From Bacteroidia bacterium (GTDB lineage Bacteria > Bacteroidota > Bacteroidia > Chitinophagales > Saprospiraceae): DNA of 10,036 bases. The stretch is taken from positions 1 to 10,036 of the forward strand of contig JAUILM010000146.1 of the NCBI GenBank assembly GCA_030432855.1, given 5' to 3'. The notes below the pieces were generated by a model. That model saw nothing but the letters and a program-made list of their open reading frames with translations. It was not told where the DNA came from and ran no database searches. This document shows positions 1 to 6,159 of the stretch, piece by piece. The position numbers and the translations under genes are program-made. Positions within the stretch are counted from its first letter, which is position 1. The number at the start of each line of letters is the position of its first letter.

Positions 1-1
1 G

Positions 2-1852
2 GGTATCAGAGGTAAATCCCAGTATCGTAAGCGCTATCGATATAGTGGATCGTTCGATATTGGATTTTCTAACCGAATAGGCGAGTCTCTCACTGCGGAA
101 GGACCTATCCGGGATCCGGTGAAATCCTTCAAAGTCAACTGGACGCACCGTCAAGATCCAAGATCACGGCCAAACCAGACTTTTTCTGCCAGCGTGCAAA
201 TGCAGACTAGTGGATATGATCAACTGAATTATAACGATGCCGCCAGGGTGCTCAATAGTCAGTATAGTAGTAATGTATCCTTTAGAAAGGTCTTTCAAGG
301 CACGCCTTTCACACTATCGACCAATGCCCGGGCATCTCAGAATACAAGGACAGGCACTATGCAATTCACGCTTCCGGATGTGAATGTAAGTATGCGGCGG
401 ATCTTTCCCTTTCAGCGAAAGAAAACACGGTCTCCGGAGCAAAAATGGTACGAGAAGATCTCCCTGCAATACACAGGTAAGTTTCTGAATCGCATAAAAA
501 CACAAGACAGTCTGTTATTTCAGCAGTCCCTGTTTAAAGATGCTGAGTACGGTGCTAACCACAGTTTGAATAGTAGTGCTTCTTTCCAGGTGCTTCGCTA
601 CTTTACGATTTCTCCCGCGGTCAATTATGATGAGAGCTGGTACTTTAAGACGATCCAGAAGCAGTTCGATCCTACATTGGATTTGCAAATCGTAGATTCG
701 ATTATCAATCCTCTCGATAGTACTGAAATAAAATATGTATATGACACCCTCTCCTTTGGAGAAGTGCTCAAGGATACGCTTAATGGATTCAAGCCTTTAA
801 GGGAGTTTAGTTCCAGTATATCTTTGACTACTACCATATTTGGTTCGCTGGGCGTAGGTCGCACCAAGGGTTGGTTTCGCGGTTTGCGGCATGTGATCAA
901 ACCCAACATATCCTTTAACTACTCGCCTGACTATACTGATCCTTCGCTGGGATATGTCGACTATGTGCAGACTGATATACGAAGTGAGGAGGAGTCTCCT
1001 TACTCCATTTTTGAGGGGGCTTTATTCGGGTCTCCTCCATTGACCGGTCAGCGTATGGCGCTGGGATACTCTTTTACTAATATTCTGGAGGCTAAGGTGT
1101 TTTCGAAACGAGATTCTACCGAGAAAAAGATCAAATTATTCAATACGCTTTCGGTCAATGGATCACACAACTTTGTGCTGGATAGTCTGAAGTGGAGCAC
1201 GGTCAATATCAGCGGGACCACAACTTTTTTCAAAGGATTATCTCGCGTGAATTTTAGTGCGGTATATGATCCGTATGATCAGGATAAAAATGGCAGACGG
1301 ATCAATCAGTTCTACTGGAAAACCAAAGGGAAGCCACTGCGTTTTGATAGAGCTGCTGTGAGGCTTAGTACGGGACTTACGGTGGATCAGCTGAAATCAC
1401 TCTTTAAGGGAGACCTCGAGTCAGTTACTGATCGAGGCGGCGGCAGTAGGGGCGGTAGTCGCCAATCTGAAAGAGGAGAAGAAAGAAAAGAGGAGTCACT
1501 TACGGATTTGTTCAGTCGCTTTCGACTCAACCACGATCTGGTAGTCATGTGGATGATGAACAATGAGGGTAATACGGAAATGACCGTCACTACCAATTCA
1601 TTAAACACCCGGGGGAGTATTCGCCTTACACCCAACTGGGATCTTAACGTCGGAAATATCGGGTATGATTTCAGATCGAAGCGTATCACATATCCTTACC
1701 TGGGCTTCACCCGAAACCTACATTGCTGGGAGATGGGATTCAACTGGGCACCTCAAAGAGGAACTTATAGTTTCCACATTAGAGTTCGTCAGGCACCTTT
1801 GAACTTTATTAAGATTCCGTATCAGAAAAACAGACAGGACGTCAGATTTTAG
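2..1852 (+). CDS. lptD: LPS-assembly outer-membrane protein LptD, Bacteroidetes type (5' end missing)
   Basis: This is the C-terminal 616 residues of an outer-membrane beta-barrel protein that inserts lipopolysaccharide into the outer leaflet. The reading frame is open to the left window edge, so the GTG at 119 is an internal valine and the true start lies outside. Alternating aromatic and polar strands run throughout, and the frame opens with a motif (QYRKRYRYSGSFDIGFSN, about 8-25 of the fragment) that I associate with Bacteroidetes LptD/OstA-like proteins, as is the following WTHRQDPRSRPNQTFSASV stretch. The C-terminus (TRNLHCWEMGFNWAP, then a strand and LNFIKIPY) is the typical closing segment of this family. 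Family members are usually about 850-950 residues, so roughly a third is absent. A charged Gly/Ser/Arg/Glu insertion near 1432-1490 probably forms an extracellular or periplasmic loop. Assignment rests on motif memory, not on a search; another LptD-like barrel remains possible. Confidence 0.85.
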   Translation, partial: GIRGKSQYRKRYRYSGSFDIGFSNRIGESLTAEGPIRDPVKSFKVNWTHRQDPRSRPNQTFSASVQMQTSGYDQLNYNDAARVLNSQYSSNVSFRKVFQGTPFTLSTNARASQNTRTGTMQFTLPDVNVSMRRIFPFQRKKTRSPEQKWYEKISLQYTGKFLNRIKTQDSLLFQQSLFKDAEYGANHSLNSSASFQVLRYFTISPAVNYDESWYFKTIQKQFDPTLDLQIVDSIINPLDSTEIKYVYDTLSFGEVLKDTLNGFKPLREFSSSISLTTTIFGSLGVGRTKGWFRGLRHVIKPNISFNYSPDYTDPSLGYVDYVQTDIRSEEESPYSIFEGALFGSPPLTGQRMALGYSFTNILEAKVFSKRDSTEKKIKLFNTLSVNGSHNFVLDSLKWSTVNISGTTTFFKGLSRVNFSAVYDPYDQDKNGRRINQFYWKTKGKPLRFDRAAVRLSTGLTVDQLKSLFKGDLESVTDRGGGSRGGSRQSERGEERKEESLTDLFSRFRLNHDLVVMWMMNNEGNTEMTVTTNSLNTRGSIRLTPNWDLNVGNIGYDFRSKRITYPYLGFTRNLHCWEMGFNWAPQRGTYSFHIRVRQAPLNFIKIPYQKNRQDVRF

Positions 1853-1888
1853 GCCCGCAAGATCTTAACGTACTCCCGTACCGCGGGC
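1853..1888. terminator. Possible hairpin between convergent genes
   Basis: GCCCGC at 1853-1858 is the exact reverse complement of GCGGGC at 1883-1888. Inside lies GTAC-TCCC-GTAC at 1870-1881, which could form an upper stem. It starts directly after the lptD stop codon and runs into the last codons of the convergent YciI-like gene. There is no clear T-run on either side, so it may be a weak bidirectional terminator or a chance repeat. Confidence 0.3.
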
Positions 1889-2290
1889 TAACCACCAGGG
1901 ATGTACTTCCACCTTCAGGCGTCCAGCCTTTACCGCTGGGTCATTACTGGCCAGGTTTAGTGCTTCTTCAGCAGAAGATACCCGGTATACCGTGGCACCT
2001 CGTATCTCCCCGTCATCCCCAAAGGGTCCATTCATGCAGATGTATCCCTTTTCGTACAATCCACCGAGGTATTCCAAATGGGCGGCCTGGATCTTTTGAG
2101 CCTCCTCTTCAGTTTCACTCTTGCTATCTCCACGCTTCAGAAAAACCAGGAAGTACTGTTGCATTACATAGATCTGACCTTCATCTTCATAGTCGAAAGT
2201 CTGAAAATTGGTGGTGTCGACTTCCTGAGCAGAAAGTGCCAAAAGGCCTATAAAGAGAAAGGATAAAGTAAGTTGAATTCGGTGTATCAT
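1865..2290 (-). CDS. Exported YciI-like domain protein
   Basis: This 141-residue protein has an N-terminal signal peptide (hydrophobic stretch about 6-20, likely signal peptidase I cleavage after ALSA at 21). A YciI-like (dimeric ferredoxin-like) domain covers about 43-133. Visible family features are the opening strand YFLVFLKRG, His71 in AAHLEYL, the GPFGDDG turn at 88-94, the SSAEEALNLASNDPAV helix with Asp117-Pro118, and the closing strand ending in HPWW. YciI domains are usually cytoplasmic and about 90-100 residues, so an exported copy is less common; the substrate is unknown. Its ATG overlaps the TGA of the upstream DUF6438 gene as ATGA, which implies translational coupling and one transcript. 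No Shine-Dalgarno sequence is visible, consistent with reinitiation or leaderless-type Bacteroidetes initiation. Fold confidence is good; function is open. Confidence 0.8.
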   Translation of the reverse strand: MIHRIQLTLSFLFIGLLALSAQEVDTTNFQTFDYEDEGQIYVMQQYFLVFLKRGDSKSETEEEAQKIQAAHLEYLGGLYEKGYICMNGPFGDDGEIRGATVYRVSSAEEALNLASNDPAVKAGRLKVEVHPWWLARGTGVR

Positions 2291-3000
2291 TGATCACGTT
2301 TTTTCAAAGTATGGTTCCATTGCGCGGCTTTCACGCCCTGAGTGCTTTTGAGTACTTGTAACATCTCATCTGCATCCTCTTCCGCTACCTGACAACTAAC
2401 CAGATATAAATTCTGGCCCGGGCTGAGTTTCTTCACCAGTTGCATTTCAAATGTCTCAAATTGTTGTAGGATGTCTTGCAATGACACAGATGAATCTACA
2501 TCAATGATGAGCTCTCGTACTCCTTTTGGTGTATGATCAGTTCCCTTTATCCAACCCTTACTGTCTACCTTCTTAGTGAGGAAGGATTCAACAGTCTGAA
2601 AAGCATCGGGCATTCGACCACGACAGCTGATTTTCTTTTCTCTGCCTTCGGTTAGAATGGTGAGATGCGTGAAGGGTAAATCCGACACGTCCGCTATATA
2701 TTCTTCTTTTAGCACCAGGAATTCCCTGTCCGAAATCAATGTTTTTAGTATGTCTATTTCTTCAGGTGTCAGTCGTGATGATGCTGAATCTACCCGGGTA
2801 TGACCATATCCCCGGAACCGCATTTCCCCCGTGTCAGAAATCACAAGTAGGTAGGCCGGGCAAGTTCCATAGCAGCCCGTTTTTTCCATCTTGATCAGGA
2901 AAGAAGAGTCTGCAGTCCCAGTTGCTTTGGGTACATCGGTACGTTTACAACTCATAATGACGAGAGTCATAATCAAAATGACAAAAGAGTCTCTGAGCAT
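2287..3000 (-). CDS. DUF6438 lipoprotein with C-terminal propeptide-like domain
   Basis: This 237-residue lipoprotein has a short hydrophobic signal and lipobox IMSC, giving lipidated Cys18. Residues about 33-140 match the DUF6438 pattern: a strand, then the hallmark GCYGTCPAYLLVI (Cys43 and Cys47), an acidic Gly turn, and a GYGHTRVDS segment. After a linker, residues about 190-237 (NLYLVSCQVAEEDADEMLQ, then a Gly-Val turn and AAQWNH) resemble the I9-like propeptide domain that precedes S8 subtilases in Bacteroidetes. No protease domain follows; the protein simply ends. The gene lies 42 bp downstream of the OmpA-family gene and overlaps the YciI-like gene by 4 bp, so the three probably form an operon. 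The molecular function of DUF6438 is not known to me. The envelope location is well supported; the C-terminal domain call is an inference from motif resemblance. Confidence 0.75.
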   Translation of the reverse strand: MLRDSFVILIMTLVIMSCKRTDVPKATGTADSSFLIKMEKTGCYGTCPAYLLVISDTGEMRFRGYGHTRVDSASSRLTPEEIDILKTLISDREFLVLKEEYIADVSDLPFTHLTILTEGREKKISCRGRMPDAFQTVESFLTKKVDSKGWIKGTDHTPKGVRELIIDVDSSVSLQDILQQFETFEMQLVKKLSPGQNLYLVSCQVAEEDADEMLQVLKSTQGVKAAQWNHTLKKRDQ

Positions 3001-3042
3001 ACAATGCTTTTGATGGCAAACGCTGACAACCTCCGATAAGTT

Positions 3043-4020
3043 TTATTCCAACAAAGAATAGAGGGCATCCAGATTTGGAGATAGTATTATTTCGGTTCTT
3101 CGATTTATAGCCTTGTTGTCCTCCGTATCATTAGGCACCTTAGGATAATATAGGCCACGACCCGAAGCTGTCACTTGTCCCGGATCCAGTCCCGCTCCCG
3201 TGAGGGCCTTGACGACGGAAGTGGCTCGCGTTACACTCAAGTCCCAATTCTTGGCGGGTGATCCATCAGAGTCTGTATGTCCCTCGACATTGATCTGAAT
3301 TTCAGGATTATCTTTTAGTACGTTGGCCAGCTTACGGATGGCATTGAGACCCTGCTGATCGATCACATTACTACCCTTGGCAAAAAGGAGATTTTGTGAT
3401 AGCGACACGTAGACCTTCCCATTGAACTCAGATACGGTCAAATCGGCGTCAGAAAAGCCACGTAGGGCATCATCAATGGATGCGCGAAGCATTTTCATCA
3501 TGCTATCTCTGGCATTGAGCTCTTCGGTAAGCTCCAGCAGTTTACGTTCACGAACCCTTACGTCTTCTTGTAAGGTCACGAGATTTTCTTCCTGAGATTG
3601 CAGCTTCATTTCGAGAAATCGGAGTTCTCTTTCCTTTTGATCCAGCTCTTGTTGCTTGGCTGATAGTTCTTCAGAAAGCGCGGCTTTTTCTTGCGAGGCA
3701 TTGTCCAGGACTTCATTGCTTTGACTCAGCAGTTCATCATACTTCCGCATGAGGTCTTTTTGAGACTCCTGCAGGGCCGCGAGTTGAGACTTTGTACTGG
3801 CCAATTCGCTCTCACGTTGGGTAAGCATGGTCTCCTTTTCTCGCAATGTAGAGATCATTGCATCCTTGGAGGTAACCTCCTGTGTGAGCTTGGATTTTTC
3901 AGCTTCTAATTGTCGTTTTTGGAAAGCTAATTCATCGTATTTCTTGGTCGAAACACAGCTGATCATCAAAGAGGTCAGAAGAATTAGTAGCAACGGAGAA
4001 AAAACAGGTACACGCCTCAT
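3043..4020 (-). CDS. OmpA-family lipoprotein with long coiled coil
   Basis: This 325-residue lipoprotein is predicted to tie the outer membrane to peptidoglycan. I chose the ATG at 4020 because it directly precedes a clean signal peptide with lipobox MISC (lipidated Cys22). The frame stays open up to 4137, but that extension would bury the signal sequence. Residues about 31-183 are a heptad-rich Glu/Gln/Lys/Leu coiled coil. Residues about 201-313 form an OmpA C-terminal domain with the peptidoglycan-binding pattern: GHTDSDG (Asp250), NWDLSVTRA (258-266, Arg265) and NRRTEIIL (306-313). The pattern and length fit Bacteroidetes OmpA/MotB-like lipoproteins of the Pal type. It leads a minus-strand cluster with the DUF6438 and YciI-like genes and is divergent from the pyrophosphatase-like gene. 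No Shine-Dalgarno sequence is visible before the ATG. Confidence 0.88.
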   Translation of the reverse strand: MRRVPVFSPLLLILLTSLMISCVSTKKYDELAFQKRQLEAEKSKLTQEVTSKDAMISTLREKETMLTQRESELASTKSQLAALQESQKDLMRKYDELLSQSNEVLDNASQEKAALSEELSAKQQELDQKERELRFLEMKLQSQEENLVTLQEDVRVRERKLLELTEELNARDSMMKMLRASIDDALRGFSDADLTVSEFNGKVYVSLSQNLLFAKGSNVIDQQGLNAIRKLANVLKDNPEIQINVEGHTDSDGSPAKNWDLSVTRATSVVKALTGAGLDPGQVTASGRGLYYPKVPNDTEDNKAINRRTEIILSPNLDALYSLLE

Positions 4021-4293
4021 ATATCTTTGCTTATTAATACATAAAAGTATTAAAAGTAAGTCATTGACGCTAATACTTGAAGGCACCATATCACCGATTC
4101 TAATCTGGACCCTGATTTGTGAGGAAGAATAATTCATTGATCCAGGTTATCTAGTCTTTGTATGCTCGCACATAAGATATTCACATTTGACTTATTAGAA
4201 ATAGTTTTAAATTGTAAGCAGTCGTTATCAGTGTATTTCTAAAAGATGGTGTTCATGATTTATTGTTTGTAATTGTGATAAGGAAGGTCTGGA
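4021..4293. other. Divergent intergenic region
   Basis: This 273-bp AT-rich gap separates the divergent OmpA-family gene and the pyrophosphatase-like gene, so it must hold at least two promoters. I found no clean TTTG/TAnnTTTG pair in either direction. A 9-bp tandem repeat (TAAAAGTAT then TAAAAGTAA, 4042-4059) reads TACTTTTA on the minus strand and could be a weak -7 element for the OmpA gene. Part of the gap (4021-4137) is open in the OmpA frame but shows no coding character. No RNA gene is evident. Confidence 0.5.
4281..4287 (+). promoter_or_regulatory. Ribosome binding site of the pyrophosphatase-like lipoprotein gene
   Basis: AGGAAGG lies six bases before the ATG at 4294. It is one of the few good Shine-Dalgarno matches in this window and supports that start, which also gives a proper lipoprotein signal. 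Confidence 0.6.
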
Positions 4294-4911
4294 ATGAATA
4301 AATTATATAATGTGGCAAAATGGATCTTATTTGGTAGTAGCTTACTGCTCTTGATTTCCTGTGTCTCTGATATGGGAACCTTGAGCCCTGAAGGAAATAC
4401 ATTAATTATCCCTGAAAATGTCCCGGGAGAAAAATTCACCACGGTGATTGAAACTCCGGCTGGAGAGTTTAGGGCCATATCAGTAGATCTCGAAAACGAG
4501 AAACTTGATACCCTAAAGGAAGGGTCTCACTATGTAGTCACCGATTTCTTACCTCATCCCGTCAATCAGGCCGCAATACCGGTTTCTGCGGATACAGATA
4601 TGGAAAAGATCGTGGTCTGGATTGTCGGCAGGTCGGTCCGGGCAGGTGACACACTCTCGGTAGATCCCATTGCACTGCTGGAATATACATTAGAAGGTCA
4701 ATCCAAATCAGAAATTTTGGCCGTCCCTAGTGACCCTGCTCATCAAACGATTCAAGTAGAAAACTTTTCCGAATTCATTATTGAATATGATGGTGTAAAG
4801 TACCTTCTGGAGGGGTGGTTACGTAATCGCCATGGCCTGGGTAAGGTCAGTCAACTCAGTTGGAAGGACCAGGTGAAAGCGCAAAATTATATTAACGCGA
4901 AGCTTGAGTGA
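4294..4911 (+). CDS. Degenerate inorganic-pyrophosphatase-like lipoprotein
   Basis: This 205-residue lipoprotein has lipobox LISC (Cys23). The remainder aligns by eye with family I inorganic pyrophosphatases, especially Bacteroidetes lipoprotein versions: TVIETPAG at 50-57 (IEIPAG), TDFLPHPVNQAAIP at 83-96 (NFLPYPGNYGFIP), SVRAGDTLSVDPIALLEY at 114-131 (beta-strand pair ending in PIxxL), ILAVPSDP at 141-148 (IIAVPxD), and a tail like xWFxNY...GW (GWLRNRHG, LSWKD). The active site is not kept. The metal-binding signature DGDPLD reads DTDMEK (100-105), losing its third Asp. The Asp and Lys just before IIAVP become Lys138 and Glu140. The Tyr of NYG becomes Gln92, and the KYE motif is not recognisable. 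I infer a non-catalytic or altered-function relative anchored in the envelope. The gene is monocistronic and convergent with the anti-sigma gene. The lipoprotein call is firm; the family call rests on manual alignment. Confidence 0.7.
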   Translation: MNKLYNVAKWILFGSSLLLLISCVSDMGTLSPEGNTLIIPENVPGEKFTTVIETPAGEFRAISVDLENEKLDTLKEGSHYVVTDFLPHPVNQAAIPVSADTDMEKIVVWIVGRSVRAGDTLSVDPIALLEYTLEGQSKSEILAVPSDPAHQTIQVENFSEFIIEYDGVKYLLEGWLRNRHGLGKVSQLSWKDQVKAQNYINAKLE

Positions 4912-5065
4912 CAAGAATATTTAAAATCAATGCTTCCCATCGAGTAATCCGTTTCAGAAACGAGTCTTTGAAATCTAGCAGAACCATAGTCCCCTTTCTG
5001 AAGGAAAATTCGGTTCGAATCTGCCGCTAATCCAGGGTGGCATGACCTTGCCTGCTACCTAATTA
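4912..5065. other. Convergent intergenic spacer
   Basis: This 154-bp spacer lies between the ends of the pyrophosphatase-like gene and the anti-sigma gene. It contains a short CCTT-TCTG-AAGG hairpin (about 4993-5004) followed by AAAATT. I see no strong terminator. A GGTTCGAATC string at 5012-5021 resembles a tRNA T-arm but the surrounding sequence does not fold as a tRNA. Confidence 0.4.
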
Positions 5066-5476
5066 TTAAAGGATACTGTCATTATCATTTCTGGATGGCT
5101 CTGCCTCCTGTTTACTCGTCTTTGCCAGGAGACTCTTCTTGGTTCCTTCTTTTATACCTTTCCAGTTGCTTTGAGAATATACGGCATTAATGTCACTAGC
5201 GTGTTCATAGACAGCGAAAGCTGCCAATGGTGCCGCGGGTCGTATTTCTTCAACCATGGTTAGGTTTGGCACCGGTTGGCTTTCGGTCTGAATGTTTGAG
5301 CCGATAGCCACCATAATCAGTACACAGGCGGCAATACCTACCCATCGATACATCGCTCGAATACTTACTTTGCCTTTATCCTGATCTAATCGAGACTCCA
5401 ATCGATCCCAGACTCTGCTGGATGGATTTTCCCTTTCATTAGAGATGTGATCTCGTATATTTTGAAACTCATTCAT
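5066..5476 (-). CDS. Probable single-pass anti-sigma factor partner of the ECF sigma gene
   Basis: This 136-residue protein has an acidic N-terminal helical region (about 1-38, containing SSRVWDRLESRLDQDKG), one transmembrane helix (about 43-62, YRWVGIAACVLIMVAIGSNI) and an outward tail of about 75 residues. Small proteins with a VWxRLExRLD-type cytoplasmic segment and one membrane span are the usual second gene of Bacteroidetes ECF operons and act by holding the sigma factor at the membrane. I chose the ATG at 5476, three bases after the sigma stop codon; a GTG immediately before it (5479) is a possible alternative. No zinc-binding HxxxCxxC motif is visible, so it is not a ZAS-type anti-sigma. 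The role is inferred from position and topology, not from a recognised domain. Confidence 0.65.
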   Translation of the reverse strand: MNEFQNIRDHISNERENPSSRVWDRLESRLDQDKGKVSIRAMYRWVGIAACVLIMVAIGSNIQTESQPVPNLTMVEEIRPAAPLAAFAVYEHASDINAVYSQSNWKGIKEGTKKSLLAKTSKQEAEPSRNDNDSIL

Positions 5477-5479
5477 CAC

Positions 5480-6016
5480 TTAGACAGCTACGCGTTTATT
5501 TTTTTTTAAAAGTTGACCCAGCTTTCGCTTGGCCTGGATTAACTGTGATTTGGAGGTGTTAATACTAATGTCCAATTTTTCAGCAATCTCGCGGTGCTTG
5601 TACCCTTCGATCACATATAGATTGAATACGGTACGATAGCCGGTGGGAAGTTCCTGGATGACCTTCAGGACATCTTGCTCATATAGGAGTTCTTCGATCC
5701 CATTTTCACGATCTTCCAGTGCATGCGATACAAGGTCAAGATTGATATTGAAATTATGACGTTTTCTCAAGAACATCAGGGATTCATTGATCACAATTCG
5801 TTTCATCCAGCCTTCAAAGCTACCCTTGCCCTGATATTGTCTGATGTTACTAAAAATTTTATAGAATGCTTCAAGCAGGACATCTTCTGCATCTTCCCGA
5901 TGCTTCACGTACCTTCGGCATATGGGGAATAGAATGGGAGAATAGGTTTCGTACAAATACTTCTGCGCCGTTCGATCCTGATGCTTACATCCTGCTATGA
6001 GTTCTTCTTCCGTCAT
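5480..6016 (-). CDS. ECF RNA polymerase sigma-70 family factor
   Basis: This 178-residue protein is an extracytoplasmic-function sigma factor that redirects RNA polymerase to a small regulon. Region 2 covers about 15-85, with the core-binding DAEDVLLEAFYKIF (42-55) and the promoter-melting/-10 segment GSFEGWMKRIVINESLMFLR (65-84). Region 4 covers about 115-168, with the helix-turn-helix GYKHREIAEKLDISINTSKS (138-157) for the -35 element. Regions 1 and 3 are absent, as expected. The frame begins with a TTG at 6025, but the ATG at 6016 gives the classic start MTEEELIAGC and is preferred. The next gene begins three bases after its TAA, so the two are one operon with the likely anti-sigma. It is divergent from valS across about 143 bp. 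Its stimulus cannot be read from the sequence. Confidence 0.9.
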   Translation of the reverse strand: MTEEELIAGCKHQDRTAQKYLYETYSPILFPICRRYVKHREDAEDVLLEAFYKIFSNIRQYQGKGSFEGWMKRIVINESLMFLRKRHNFNINLDLVSHALEDRENGIEELLYEQDVLKVIQELPTGYRTVFNLYVIEGYKHREIAEKLDISINTSKSQLIQAKRKLGQLLKKNKRVAV

Positions 6017-6107
6017 GTATTTCAATCTAACGTTAATTCCTTACCTATAGTTTATCTGTACAGAGTATGTACCAGTAGGCTACATCTTTATATTCAGATG
6101 CACTTCT

Positions 6108-6133
6108 TTGTAAGGATGGTGTATGTATCTTTG
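6108..6133 (+). promoter_or_regulatory. Candidate Bacteroidetes-type promoter of valS
   Basis: TATCTTTG at 6126-6133 is an exact match to the Bacteroidetes -7 consensus TAnnTTTG, ending 26 bases before the valS ATG. A TTG at 6108-6110 (within TTTG 6107-6110) could be the -33 element, but the 15-base spacer is shorter than the usual 17-23, so the upstream half is doubtful. Confidence 0.5.
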
Positions 6134-6159
6134 CCACACTTTTTTAAAAATACAAGGTT

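Noticed and set aside
1960..2253. Plus-strand open frame opposite the YciI-like gene
   Set aside because: The composition is a shadow of the minus-strand gene, which has a clear signal peptide and domain.
4042..4059. Tandem TAAAAGTA copies as a -7 box for the OmpA gene on the minus strand
   Set aside because: Each copy misses the final G of TAnnTTTG and no -33 TTG lies at the right distance; too weak to annotate as a promoter.
4021..4137. N-terminal extension of the OmpA-family gene starting at 4137
   Set aside because: It would place 39 residues before a complete lipoprotein signal peptide; the ATG at 4020 is the functional choice.
5003..5034. tRNA-like T-arm GGTTCGAATC on the plus strand, with CCA-like tcca after it
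   Set aside because: Only three of five T-stem pairs form, and the bases where the anticodon arm should be do not pair. No acceptor stem partner was found upstream.
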